NCBI GenBank assembly: GCA_020064725.1
Contig: JAGTWJ010000003.1
Coordinates: 496,001-560,000, forward strand
DNA length: 64,000 nt
Direction: 5' to 3'
From: Drechslerella dactyloides
Taxonomy: Eukaryota; Ascomycota; Orbiliomycetes; Orbiliales; Orbiliaceae
Made by a program: the position numbers and the translations under genes
The notes under the pieces: generated by a model
The model's input: the letters and a program-made list of their open reading frames with translations, nothing else
The model's database searches: none
Told to the model about the DNA's origin: nothing
Shown here: piece by piece, positions 11,204 through 22,888 of the stretch
Layout of the letters: every line of letters starts with the position of its first letter
Numbering within the stretch: the first letter of the stretch is position 1

Positions 11204-14037
11204 TTAGTCGCCGAGCACGTCCATATCATCCGGATCAACATCGTCTTCATCCTCCACGTCTTCTTCATCGTCATCGTCCTCGGTGGCGTCGTCGTCTTCC
11301 AAGTCGTCTTCGTTGTTTTCCCTAGCATCCTCGAAGACTTCCTCGTCGTCAAAGTCGCCAGCTTCGCTCTCGAGTTCGCCTTGGGCGTGTGCTGCGCGGC
11401 CACGTCGTCCACCTTGCTCTTTCGCTCCTCCGTCCATACGGCTGTTGACGGGAACACCGCTTCCCTCTGCATCTTCCTGCTCGGCGGATGGAATAGCGAT
11501 TCCCTTCTTCTTGGCTTTCGCTTCGTCCTCCCAGCGGGGCAGGCGGCGCCTAATCCTACGCAGAGCAGCCGCAAGCGCTGCCGCCTCTTCACCGTAATCG
11601 TCGGACTCGTCATCAAGAGGGACAAGCCCAGCGGGGCCCTTCGTGCTCGTCCCGTTGTTGTATTTGCATCGTCGACGGCGAGCTTCCTTGAGCTCCATTT
11701 CCGCCTCCGTCTCATCGATTCGCACGAGCGGGTGCTCCAGGTCGACTTCGTCGTCGCTCTTCGCGAATGGGTCGGGCATGTCTTTGATGCGTTTCCAGGT
11801 GCGCTGGATGACGCTGCCTTTATGGCGAGCGCGCTTGGCCCGGCGATAGTGGCTCTCGATCATCTTTCCCGTCTGTCGTTCAACGCGGCGCCTCCTATGC
11901 TCTTGGACCGCGAGTTGGTGCTGGGTAAGTGGTCTCGGGCGCTTCTCGCCGGCCTTACCATCGCCTTGCGCGGATAGCATGCCCGACATCTTAAGCAGCT
12001 TAGGCCCGGCGAGGCCCTTAGAGAGGAGCCCACGAGCTGATAGACTGCCGCGCTTAACAGAGCCTGTGATACCGTCTGGCGACATGCTTCGGCCGTCGGA
12101 GTCCGAGAGTTGCCCATCCTCGTAGCCTCGGCGTCCACGAGCTGGGAAGCGACCGTAGGCTGCACGTTCGCGAGTGAGCATGTTAGATGGATGTTGGAAA
12201 TGATTGGTTTCGACTGGTTATATTTTATGGATGGGGGGTATGAGGATTGCAGATTTGATGAAGATGGATGTAAGTTGACTGGGGAGACCTACTGGATGGA
12301 GCGGGAGAAGAAACAAAGTTTGCACCTGGGTCAATATCATACTCTGGTCAGAGGAGCGTCGTGTAAGCATGAAGTGCTGCGTAGCTATGGGAAAGGAGCT
12401 GTGGCAGAAACTTACTGCTAGGTCTTTTCGCATTGGCTTTCTTTGTTGTGGAGGACTTTGTGGGGATGATTCCGGCTTCCAGTTCCGCCATTTTCCCTGC
12501 AAGTACCCGTCATTAGCTCCCTTCTGAAATACCAAGATAGCCCCGCACGGAAACAAAGGCTTAGGCACGCGGTGCCAGTCTTGTCCAGCGGGCACTACGG
12601 CCACGAATGAAAGATAAAAATTTCTACAACTTGGGCACCTACTGTATCGTTCTTCTTTCATTTCATTACCAAACACGACCTCCGCCTCTGTGTCGACATT
12701 CTCCAATGCCGCCTGTTCTTCGGTCAAGCTCTCCAGCTGGGGCACGACAATCGGCAGCCCTTTGAACTTCTCATCAATGTAAGAAGGGACGGTTTTGTCA
12801 TCGTCAGGTTTCGACTTCGTATTCTCCTTCTCTTTATCCGAGCCGGATCCGATACTTTCACGTCGGCTACTCGAAGCCTCTTTGTCTGGCATGTCTCCCG
12901 CTCCGAAGGGGTTATCGGCGGCATCTCTGGCGGTGAAGTCGCTCTCGAGGTACCACCACATGAGCCACAAGAACGCCTGAGCGCGGGACCTACTGCTCAG
13001 CGTCCATCTCATCACAAGGTCGAAGAAATCCCTAGGTTGACCGAAGTGCAAGTCCGTGACTTTCTGAGAGTAGTTGGCTAAGACGAAGACGAGGTTGATA
13101 GGGTTTGTTCTCGGGAGCAAAGGGACCTTGATAATGCCATCGAGCGTTGTCGGTTCACGTCGATCTTCACATGCGCCCTTGAGGATTGATTTCAAACGAG
13201 GAGCGTCCTGGAGCTGCTTGTACGCGTTCGGATCGACGTAAGTTTGCAATGCGGGGATGGCATGATAAGTACGGAGCTGGGCTCTCATTTCAGGGAAGAC
13301 TGCATTCACAAATCAGTTAGAAGATAAGGCTAATGATGATGCGCAACAAGCGTTAGGAACTCACAATTGAGGGTGGTGTTCATTCGGCCAATGTTAACGA
13401 GCAGGCACACCATTGCCATGTTGGTGGCTTGGGGTCTATCCGTCATCAGCTTGTCGCGAAGAATCTTGCTGGTCTTCGAGCTTCGCGCCATGGCGTCGAT
13501 GTAGACATCAGCGAAGGATTGGCCCTTCTCGCCGGTGTAGCTATTCGTGAAGGCTTTGGTGGCATCGGTGAATATCGAATGCAGCCAGTCGAACTGGATA
13601 TCCTTTCGCCAGAGAGGTTCGCCGTCGGCTTTCTTGAGGTGCTTGATTTTCGCGCCGGAGAAGGAGGTGGTGTAGTTTCTGCGGCCGGTGCCAGTGCCGG
13701 GTTCTTTCGACGGTGTGTTATCGCCAACGCCGCCGACGGACAGCATTGAGGTATCACCAGCATTCGCCGTCATCGGTCGATCGTCACCACGAGGGGTTTC
13801 AGCGCCCGACGGTGAGCCGACCGATCCCGAAGCCCTAGCCCGGACAGGGGACGTGAAGGTCATCTGTGTATCGTCTCCCATCATGCTATCATGAGAACGT
13901 TTTGTGCTGCGAGCAGGTGAATCCTCGTCGTCGGACCTGGCGTCGTTGGCGCTCGTTTGGAAGCTTTCGTTGGCGGCGGTGAAGGAGGGTGGTGGAGTCG
14001 CCTGGGAGTGGGCAATGGAGGACTGTGGCGACGCCAT
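11204..14037 (-). CDS. IES1: INO80 chromatin-remodelling complex subunit Ies1
   Basis: Four exons on the minus strand (14037-13365, 13299-12643, 12496-12416, 12159-11204) give 788 residues. Ies1 is a fungal-specific accessory subunit of the INO80 nucleosome remodeller in the nucleus. The N-terminal about 130 residues are Ser/Thr/Pro-rich. The conserved core then reads KIKHLKKADGEPLWRKDIQF, FADVYIDAMARSSKTSKILRDK, NMAMVCLLVNIGRMNTTLNF, FPEMRAQLRTYHAIPALQ, DAPRLKSILKG and RAQAFLWLMWWYLESDF, as in filamentous-fungal Ies1. After a variable linker come ESLTEEQAALENVDTE, the short exon 3, and a basic stretch (YGRFPARGRRGY, RRRRVERQTGKMIESHYRRAKR). The C-terminus is a very acidic Asp/Glu tail ending DDMDVLGD. 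The third intron is 256 nt, long for this genome, but has a CTAAC branch site before its acceptor and restores phase. The start is the first ATG of the frame. Confidence 0.88.
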
Positions 14038-15880
14038 TGCCGGGGAAGGATGCGGGATATCTTGCTCGTATCGCGTGTATCGGGGACGGAGGCAGGTCGG
14101 GTGGTTGTGTGGGTAAATGCGAGATCAGACCGGGGAGGCTGCAAGGGAGCGTCGAGTCGACGAGCTGGTCAACGTGACACCACGAACAGTTGGTCGTGAC
14201 GGTCCTCGGGCGGCTCCGATTGGACGGCGCGAGATCAGATGCGGCGTGTCCAGGATGGTTTGGATGGACGCTGATGGCGATGGCGAGATGGGGTGTGATT
14301 GGAGGTTCTCGAGGGGTAGACCCGCAGGAGGATGATGGTGAGATGATGGAGGGATGGCGAGGACTGCGGTTGCGGTTGGCCCGTTTCATGCGGCACGGCG
14401 AGATCTTCGACGCGATTTTGCGGATGCGGCGAGACGTCCGCCAACACAAAAAAACGCGGCGCTTTCGCTCACCTTCACGGTATTCCCATCACGGATCTCA
14501 ATGGGAGCATGCTACGGATGGCACGGGAGGCATCTACGCGGAAGACGGGCCTGGCAGGAGACGCGCGGGGACGGTAGGCAGGTGCGACCCTGCTTTACTG
14601 GTCGTGGGAGGTCGACTGACCGTGATACCTGCAGGCAGCTGGCAGACGCCATCCGATTGGACGCATCGCGTGCGGCCGCGATCGCACAGTCGAGACTGGA
14701 TATCATCTCCAACGGCAGCGATGATGGTAATGTCATTTTACCATCGCGGAGTCAATTAGTCTTCGGCGTCGGCTGGAAGCATACCGCACATTGTATCCGG
14801 TGCTGCATGTGACCGAGGCCAAGCGTGCGTGGATTATCCCCGCCTTGCCCTCTAGCGCCTGGTCTCTCTCTCTAGGCTAGAGGATTATACTCTTGAAGGC
14901 ATGTTCCATGCATGTCAGAATCGATATTCTCGAGGAAATCAAGGGCTGCGGCATCGTTTCTGCTTCTTCTCAAGGGGCCTAGATACCCAGAATCCACGCC
15001 TCCATTCTTGTGCTTTCCGGGCCACAGACAAGTGCACAAGGCTTACATCCTCAGCTTGCAGCCTTCAGTTTCCTCACAGGCCTGTGACCGAACTTCAGAA
15101 ATTCCCTCTAGTGCGCATGCAATGGACGGCCGACAGCTCACCAAAGGATTCTGCACAATGACATGTCGTCACCCGTCTGGGCTAATCGATCGGACACTCG
15201 CAGCGCAAGCGAGCGAACGTCCATAAGACTACTACCTTCTAGTCCATTAGCGTCTTGCCGGTCCATCTACAACAGCGCCCCTACAATCGGAAAGTATTCC
15301 ATTTTCGGGACGTAAGTTCCAAGTTTTGTTCACGCGCCCGCAAACCCGCATCGGATTTCGATAACTGTGTATGTCTGACCTCCCGCTAGCTCCTGAAGAG
15401 TGATACGAAGCATGCACACCTGTGCACACGATGGAGACAATAAGCCCGGGTCGCCATCTGCAAACCAGATCCTCGAGGGGTGTCGAGGTTGTCGGAACTT
15501 CAAGTTTATAGTCCAACGGGTTGTCCCGTGGCATCCAAGGTACCTCCAAACGTGGCGCCGTGACCAAACTGCATTCCGCAGGTCACTACACATACCACCC
15601 CAGCCTGTTATAAAGTGGATGCGCATTCCATCGTGAGGCCGATTGTAGGCGAGGCTGTAGTTGCAGTTTCGATTGCGATTGGTCTGATGCCTTTGAGAGT
15701 GCAGGTATGTTTACCCGCCCTTCGAACGGGTTTAAGGATCGCATTAGCTAATGCATTGCAATTGCAACGAAATCAGACCACTTGCGACGATCTATTGGAG
15801 AGCTGGTTCCCGCCTCCAAGAAATATATAGCTGCAGATGCCAGTTCCCCCTCGGTGGCACACGAGCACAACTAGCGGAAG
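14038..15880. other. Divergent intergenic region IES1 / CRY-DASH
   Basis: This is the shared upstream region of two divergent genes. Open frames on both strands (14190-14759, 14354-14812 and others) are GC-rich chance frames with no domain. A cluster of GAT triplets with inverted CCAAT (ATTGG) lies at 15671-15690, and a GATC is at about 15786, closer to the cryptochrome start. Light-responsive fungal promoters often carry GATC-type sites for the White Collar complex, but these motifs are short and the link is only a suggestion. Confidence 0.4.
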
Positions 15881-17699
15881 ATGGCAAGCGACAAGACCGA
15901 ACGGATTTTGATCTATATAGGTACGTAGGAACTTATTCGATAATGTGACTACACGGAACGTGAATGCGCGTCTACAATCAAGATCTAAGAGCTAACCTGG
16001 AGATAGTCCGTCGTGAGCTTCGACTGACAGACAATCCGATATTGCATTATATCTCCGAGCTGCACTCCAAGGACCAAGCTCCTTTCAGCCACCTGCTCCC
16101 AGTCTACGTCTTCCCAGCACGGCAGGTCGAAGTCGGTGGCTTTCTAGACCCAGCCACCGCCACATGTCACTCTGCCAAGACAGACGAGCCCTCATCCAGA
16201 TGCACAGACCGGCTCCCCGAATTTCCAACAACAATAGAATCACCATATCCTCCAGCGCGAAGCGTCGTTGCGGGCTTTCCACGCTGCGGGCCCCATCGAG
16301 CTAGATTCTGGGCAGAGTCAGTATGGGAGTTCAAGAACGGTTTAGAAAGCATTGGCAGCGGCCTTGCTATCAGGGTTGGAAGAATCGACGATATTCTCGA
16401 AAACATGCTCCACGAATTTAAACGTGAAGGCGCAGTTAAGCGCGAGGTCGTTGGAGTGTGGATTACGGCGGAAGATGGAGTCGCCGAGAAGACAGACGAG
16501 AGAAACGTATTCAGAGTCGCCGGGCTGAAGAAGATACCCGTGCGAGTCTGGAAGGATGAGAAGTACTTGATCGATGAGTGCGCCGTCCTCCTTAATCTCC
16601 AAATACCCTACTATCCTTATCAATCTTACTGACAAGGATGATTATATGGAACAGTCGAGACTTGCCGTACATGACGCCGAAAGAAGTGCCTGACTCCTTC
16701 GCAGAATTTCGAAAAACAGCAGGCTGTCTCCGAACCGCATCCCGCAAAACCCTCCCCCGCCCTGCCAGTCTACCGCCACTACCAGGCCGCATCCCAGCGC
16801 AGCCAATACCTTTTAGAGTCCCAACCACGCTGGACGGCTGGATAGCCGGCTTGCTCAAGCCTCTTTACGATACCCCAGTAGCCGCTATCATCCCTCCCTG
16901 GCCTCTTACCGCCGTCCCTCAGCACGCTGACCTCGGCGGAGAAGCCTATGCCCTCGAGCGTCTGAAGCATCTAATCGCATCCGGCGCCACAACCACTTAT
17001 CGCTATCCGCATCTCGGTTCTGATGGCGACGATAGACGCACTAAGCTTACAGCCTGGTTAGCACTCGGTTGTATCACCGCCCGGCAAATCAACGAGCACC
17101 TCCTTGATTTTGAGGAAGGCCGGACAGCCCTCGGTCACCATGCAGACGGATACGGCATCGGCGAGAATGGAGGAACTGCGAGTATACGCGCGGAGCTGCT
17201 CTGGAGAGACTATCTACGACTATGCACCCGCAAATATGGCTACAAACTCTTTCGACTAGAAGGGTTTAAAGGGGACATGGACCGTGCGTGGAAACATGGC
17301 GACGACCCGGATGTCAACCGGCAGATACAGCGATTCGTCGAAGGCATTACAGGTGTGCCGGTGGTAGATACCGCGCTCAGGGAAATGTCCTCAACAGGAT
17401 ATACGTCCGATCATGCAAGACAGATTGCAGCAACGTATTTCGGACGGCAGCTGGGCATCGACTGGCGGATCGGGGCAGAGTGGTTTGAGTACTGTCTGGT
17501 GGACTACGATGTCAGTGGAAACTGGGGTAGCTGGCAGTACTGGGCTGGCGTAGGGAATGATCCGGTGGGGTATTTAAATCTGGGGAGGGAAAGAGAGGGC
17601 AACGAGGAACAAGAGGATTGTCTTAAGGCACGGCTGGATGATGATAACTTAGTAACACTGCAGACGAATAGGCGAGAGATGCAACGGACGCTGTATTGA
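15881..17699 (+). CDS. CRY-DASH cryptochrome/photolyase family protein, divergent C-terminus
   Basis: Three exons (15881-15920, 16007-16577, 16655-17699) give 551 residues. CRY-DASH proteins bind FAD and a folate antenna, repair pyrimidine dimers in single-stranded DNA and can act in blue-light responses. Exon 1 is only 40 nt. Joining it to exon 2 restores ILIYIVRRELRLTDNPILHY, the DASH N-terminal signature. The antenna domain has the typical GFPRCGPHRARF and ESVWEFKNGLESIGSGLAIRVG. Exon 3 starts inside DDRDLPYMTPKEVPDSFAEF. The FAD domain has TKLTAWLALGCITARQI, ELLWRDYLRLCTRKYGYKLF, GIDWRIGAEWFEYCLVDYDV and GNWGSWQYWAGVGNDP. Two things are odd. The motif normally like SNRGRQNVASF reads SDHARQIAATYF. 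After GNDP the usual FNxxKQ...YDPxGxYV...W segment is missing and is replaced by about 35 unrelated, mainly charged residues. It may therefore have changed or reduced activity. Confidence 0.85.
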
Positions 17700-18156
17700 C
17701 ATTATATGAGCACTCGTCTATGTAGACGGATGGATATTGGCATAGGTAGACTAGTGCTGATAGAGGCATCTTGATATCTCGCATCTCATCAGGATGCGGT
17801 CTCAAAACGCTCAACCGCGTCGAGTGAAATGCCACGTTGTTGGAAAAACTGCGTTGGCCAAGTTCCCGCAGCCAATCATTTTGCTTGCCGATTTTTTGCA
17901 GGGCAGCTGTGCGCCAGCGCTTCAAACCCAACTTTTTCATCCGACGACACTCGTCCGCTTCGTCGACAGCTGCAGCTCCCCTACACCGTCCAAATGCAAT
18001 CGCCTGTTCAGTGGCCCTCTAGGAAGCATACTTTCACGCGAAAGGTCCCTCGCTGATATTGCCAACGTCATCCGTTCATATATCACCCATACACCATATC
18101 TCAAGCAATCGTCGCCTGACTCGTAGCCTGCGTCTACCTACCCCGGACCCATCACG
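17700..18156. other. CRY-DASH / BUD23 intergenic region
   Basis: No gene seen. It holds the 3' end of the cryptochrome gene and the promoter of BUD23. I looked here for a missing C-terminal exon of the cryptochrome and found no stretch that would encode the expected motif in any frame. Confidence 0.4.
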
Positions 18157-19049
18157 ATGTCTCGACCGGAAGATAACCTGTAGGCCATTATACTCCTCAC
18201 ACTCCCTTGAGCAGACGAGCTATAGCTAATGCGATTATACCCATGAGCAGCCCGCCGGACCTCTTCTACAATGACACCGAATCTCGCAAATACACTACCT
18301 CCTCGCGCATCCAGTCCATCCAAGCCTCCATGACCAATCGCGCCCTCGAGCTCCTCGGCCTCCAATCGCCCTCCCTGATCCTCGACATCGGTTGCGGCTC
18401 CGGCCTGTCTGGAGAGATCCTCTCAGAGTCGGACCCCCCACACACTTGGATCGGGATGGACATCTCCCCCTCCATGCTCGCCGTCGCCCTCGACCGTGAA
18501 GTCGACGGCGACCTGCTCCTCGGTGACATGGGGCAGGGTCTCCCCTTCCGTGCGGGTACCTTCGACGCAGCGATCAGCATATCCGCGATCCAGTGGCTGT
18601 GCAATGAAGACGAGAAGGGCGTGGACCCAAAGCTGCGGCTGTCTCGCTTCTTCGACAGCCTGTATGCGTGTCTGAAGCGCGACGGCAAGGCCGTCTGCCA
18701 ATTCTACCCGCGGGACGACAAACAGCGGGACATGATTTGCTCGGCGGCCATCCGCGCAGGCTTTGGCGCCGGTTTGCTCGAGGACGACCCGGAGACGAAG
18801 AACAAGAAGCTGTATCTCGTGCTGACGGTCGGTGGGGAAGGGAACAAGGATATCACAGGCGTGGTGCAGGGAATGGAGGGTGTGGATGTGTACGATACGC
18901 GGAAGAAACTCGCGGAGAAGAAGAAGGCGGAGGCGAAGAAGGGTACAAAAGCATGGATCATGAAGAAGAAGGAACAGGAAAGACGGAAGGGCAAAGTTGT
19001 CAAGGCGGACTCCAAGTACACTGGCCGCAAGAGGGGCATCAAGTTTTAG
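18157..19049 (+). CDS. BUD23: 18S rRNA (guanine-N7) methyltransferase Bud23
   Basis: Two exons (18157-18179, 18251-19049) give 273 residues. Bud23 with its partner Trm112 methylates N7 of a specific guanine in 18S rRNA during 40S subunit maturation in the nucleus. The first exon encodes MSRPEDNL. Splicing to the downstream exon gives MSRPEDNLPPDLFYND, which matches the yeast N-terminus (MSRPEEL-PPE-FYND). An in-frame ATG-like start inside the intron would give a wrong N-terminus. The SAM-binding fold is clear: ILDIGCGSGLSGEIL (about residues 51-65), GMDISPSMLA, GDMGQGLPFRAGTFDAAISI and SAIQWLCN. The C-terminal tail is Lys-rich and ends SKYTGRKRGIKF, matching the conserved nucleolar tail of the family. 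Confidence 0.93.
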
Positions 19050-19749
19050 ATAATGTTCCTCATCTATAGAGTATACCACATGTATAATATGTATTACCAT
19101 CCGCTTGACAAGTTAATCGATGAGTGGACACGTATGGGTCTCCGAACGCCTGCCAAAGCTGATATACTTCTGCGCATAATGTGAAATGCGTGGCGTCAAC
19201 TTGGTTATTTCCAAGCTGCCGAGGTTGATGATTCACCGTTTGCTGCGTTGCAGCAAGCATAGAAACTCTCCAACCGAGCGTTCCCCACAGCGAGAATTTC
19301 CAAAGTGATGATTTTAAAACAGCTACCAAAAATCAGGGGAAACAGCTATTTGAATGAAATTTGGTTTAAAATTTAGAGAAAATCTCGTACTTTTATTATG
19401 TTAGATTTTTAGGTATTTTGCTGATACCAAAGTCGATAAATTTTGATAATTTATTCTTCTGGGCCATTTTAGACCTCCTTGGCATCGAAAAATGCTAGAA
19501 TAGACTACGCCAACTGATTTTTCAGGTATTATTTGAGCATATGCGAGCTTGCAGGAATTAATTTGTTGTCAAGTTTACCCTTTTTTCTGTGTTTTAAGAA
19601 ATCCACTTTTTCCCAATTTGTGGCTGCTAATTCGCTTCTCCTTTCAGACTTATTCAACCTCACCTCGCCATCACCCACCGCCGTACCAGTTTATCATTTT
19701 TATTTAGAAATAGTCATTCCTGTCACAGGAGACCTCCGTCTGACGAAGC
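19050..19749. other. BUD23 / AT-hook gene intergenic region
   Basis: No gene seen. The segment at about 19310-19480 is AT-rich. It should hold the BUD23 3' end and the promoter of the downstream AT-hook gene. Confidence 0.4.
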
Positions 19750-22700
19750 ATGTTTTCGAGGACCTCGAAATACGCCGAAGCCGGGGACTCGGACGAAGAC
19801 GACGATTCCGTCGATGGAATCGCAGTCCCAGAGCAACAACCGCAACAGCATCGGCAATCGAGTGGCAGCAGTGGTGCCCAGCTAGCCCCTGCGAGAGTGT
19901 CAAGCTTTGGGACCCGGACGCTTGACTATTTTTTCGCCAGGCAGGACCAACCGCAACGCCAGCCAGCAGTAGGCGAGCGAGCACCGCAACAGCGACATCA
20001 AGTGCGCGTAACTGGTAACAGTGCGCCAGTCAATCACAGAAAAAGACGGACCCGTGAGCCGTCGATTGATAACGGTCATGATCTGATATTCATTTCGTCC
20101 GATGATGGCGAGAATGTTGTGGCCCGCCAACCTCAATCTAGGCCTGTCAGTTCTGCCAGCTCGGTCAGTCGCAGGCCTGATACTGCCAACCGGGGCAGGA
20201 GCACCGCGGCTTCCGCTAAGCCGTTCTCGAAAACCGATTTTCTGAAAAAGTTCGAATCGGATGCATCCTCTGAAGAAGAAGAGGAGGAGGAGGGTCAGGG
20301 GGAACAGGAAGAAGAAGACTATAATGGGGAATCTGAAGAAGAGGAGGACGATGCATTTAAAGATGCCTACGTTGATAATGAAATCGAGATGGGAGAGGAT
20401 GGACTCATCACCCCGGATCCTCTCGATGATATCACGTCTAGCAACAGCTTGAGCTCCACTAAGAATGGTCAAGCTTCTGAAGAAGACGATGATGAAGAAC
20501 TGGGAGACTTTGATATCCTGGCGGAATCTGACGAGGACAACAGCGGAATTGCTACTCCAACGGGTGTATCAAAAGGCGGACTTCCCCCTTCAGAGAATAC
20601 ACCCAAACGGTCTATGACGAACTCGCAGCTGGTCGCCGATGAGAACCAGCGGAAGATGCGGTTGCAGTTGGAGAAAGAAGAGAACGAGACGCGAGACCGG
20701 ATTGTCAAAAAGGCATCAGCGAAAACTACCATACCCGATGCGACGAGAAACTTCGATATCGTAGTCATCACTCGTAAGTAACCCTTCCCCTGTAGCGCTG
20801 CCATCTTCTAGATACTTTGTCACCAATACAGTCGCTAACGATTCAATGCATCTCGCTCCACCTTGGCCAACCACAGCTACATATGAACAAATAGCTGATT
20901 ATCTCATCAACCCCGACGAGTGGGAGGCCGTTGCCATCGACTCCAGATGGACCAGTGATGATGGCCAGGCTGCCTACAAAATTATCTACAAAGACGGCCA
21001 CTCGCACACCGTCAACGCTGACCACATCCTCGAGCACGTCTCCCCAAAGATCCTCGAGGCCTTCGAACACAGCCTCTTCGCGAAGGAGGAGAATCCAGAG
21101 ACGTATTACTACCCTAACTTCAAGGCTCCCGGCGGCTGCTTTGCCGGCGGTACAGCAATCACTTCTGGCCTTGCAAAGAAGCGCGGCCGCCGTAGCGACG
21201 CGAAAATATACCTCGACAACTGCTTTCGTCTAGGCATGCCGGAGGAATTCAATATCCCCATGACGGACAGCAGTGAACTCGACAGCGACGAAGAGAGCGA
21301 GGCTGCACCGCCCTCGCAGCCGCCCACCAGCAGCCAGCTCAGCGGCTCGCAGTACGATAAGTTCGACATTACCGACGCAGAGATCCTGGCTAGCATCCGT
21401 GAGAACTCGTCAGACAACGAGTCGTGGAGCGGTAGAAACAACAAAAAGCCCACGAGAGGGCGTCCGAGAGGGCGAGGCGCAACATCCGCACGAGGCGGCA
21501 ACGTCGCACGAGGAAATGCCAGCGCGCGAGGTACCGGTGCTCCGCGCGGTCGAGGTGGCGGTGCCTCACGAGGACCGGGTAGACCGCCAGCTATTCCCTC
21601 CACCCGCGGCTCGACTACTCCTTCGCGGGGTAGGCCCCCACTGATCCCGACGCGCGGCATGAGCACTCCTCAGCGTGGTAGACCCCCGCTCATCCCAACT
21701 CGTGGCTCGAGCACCCCGCGTGGCAGCAACGTCGTCAAGGCGAGCGTTACCTCTCGCGGGCGAGGGCGTCCCCGCGGCTCGAAGCTTGCATCGATGAGGG
21801 ATACATCGAGTCAGGAATCAGCCAGTCCGCGAATCAGCATCACAGCTCCCGACAAGCAGCCCGGAATCCGAGGACGGCCGAAGGGGTCTAAGAATCACCA
21901 GAAGCTCGCTCCCATCCCGTCGAGCAGGTCGGATACCTCCCTCAGCGACATGAGCATTGCGCCAGCATCACCACCGCAAGCACCGCGCCGACACAACCCT
22001 CAGTCCGCGTCGTCTACGCTGCCCTTACCACCTAAGAAACGAATTCTCAAACCGACAAGGACGCCTAAACCGCCACGGGTGCCCAGCGGTGCTCGCGGAC
22101 CCGGCCGCCCTCCAAAAAGCCCTAAGAGCCCCAAGAAAGAAGACGACCTGATCGAGGAGACCATCCGCACCGCCGGCGCTAATATCACAAGCGGGAACCT
22201 CCTCGCTCCTCCGTCCGCTCGAACTGAACCTGAGCGTCCGAAGAAGCGCCGCAGGATCCGGTTCGGGCTCGACGGACCCGAAGAACACGTTCTCCATAGC
22301 CAGTCATCACCACCTCGCCACTCCTCTTCATCTACGACCCCGCACCATCACCACCATCACAACAATCACCACACTCACAACAAACACCACGAGAACAGCA
22401 GCAGCAGTTCCAAACATACCCACCACGACAAAAAGAAAAGCACCAACAAAACGTACCCGTCGACTCTCGACGTCCACGAAGTTCTAAACAAGATGTTCCT
22501 CGACGGCGCACCGGCCTACAAAGTCCGACTACGCGGCCCCCACAAACAAGCAATCTGGGTCCGCCTGGAAGACCTATCGTCCAAAGACGCCAGAAGCAAA
22601 GTCAAAGAATTCGACAAGAAACTGCAAGACCGCGAGCAGCGCGAGACCGAGTTCAAGCAGCTACTAGCCCACTCTATCAGCGCGGAGCTACAGCTGGAGA

Positions 22701-22888
22701 AAGACAAGAGGCGCGTCGCGGAGCAAGAGGCACGGGTCCTGGGAGGCGGGAGGCCCGTTGGTGCTGTTAAGCACGCATCTGTGGACCTCGATCAGCAGAG
22801 GCGTGATAAGGAAAAGGAGGAGCGACGGCAGCGCGAGCGTGCTGCAAGGCGTTTGGCTATGCAGGAGACCCTATTTGCGGGCACCTAA
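19750..22888 (+). CDS. Large AT-hook nuclear protein with acidic tracts, function unknown
   Basis: Two exons (19750-20773, 20832-22888; 58-nt intron with GTAAGT donor and TACAG acceptor, phase-consistent) give 1026 residues. I do not recognise a named family. The N-terminal third has Asp/Glu tracts (around 20270-20350) and a possible coiled coil (NQRKMRLQLEKEENETRDRI). After the intron comes a folded-looking segment (EWEAVAIDSRWTSDDGQAAY, HTVNADHILEHVSPKILEAF) that resembles a chromo-like or Tudor-like fold, but this is only an impression. From about residue 545 there are many AT-hook type cores (RGRPRGRG, GRPPLIPTRG twice in tandem, RGRGRPRGSK, RGRPKGSKN, GPGRPPKSPKSPKK), which bind the AT minor groove. 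A His-rich run lies at about 22340-22430. The C-terminal about 100 residues form a charged helix rich in Arg, Glu and Gln. This is probably a chromatin-associated protein. BUD23 lies upstream on the same strand. Confidence 0.82.

Noticed and set aside
14190..14812. Overlapping plus-strand frames of up to 189 codons upstream of IES1
   Set aside because: GC-rich promoter DNA with competing frames on both strands and no protein character.
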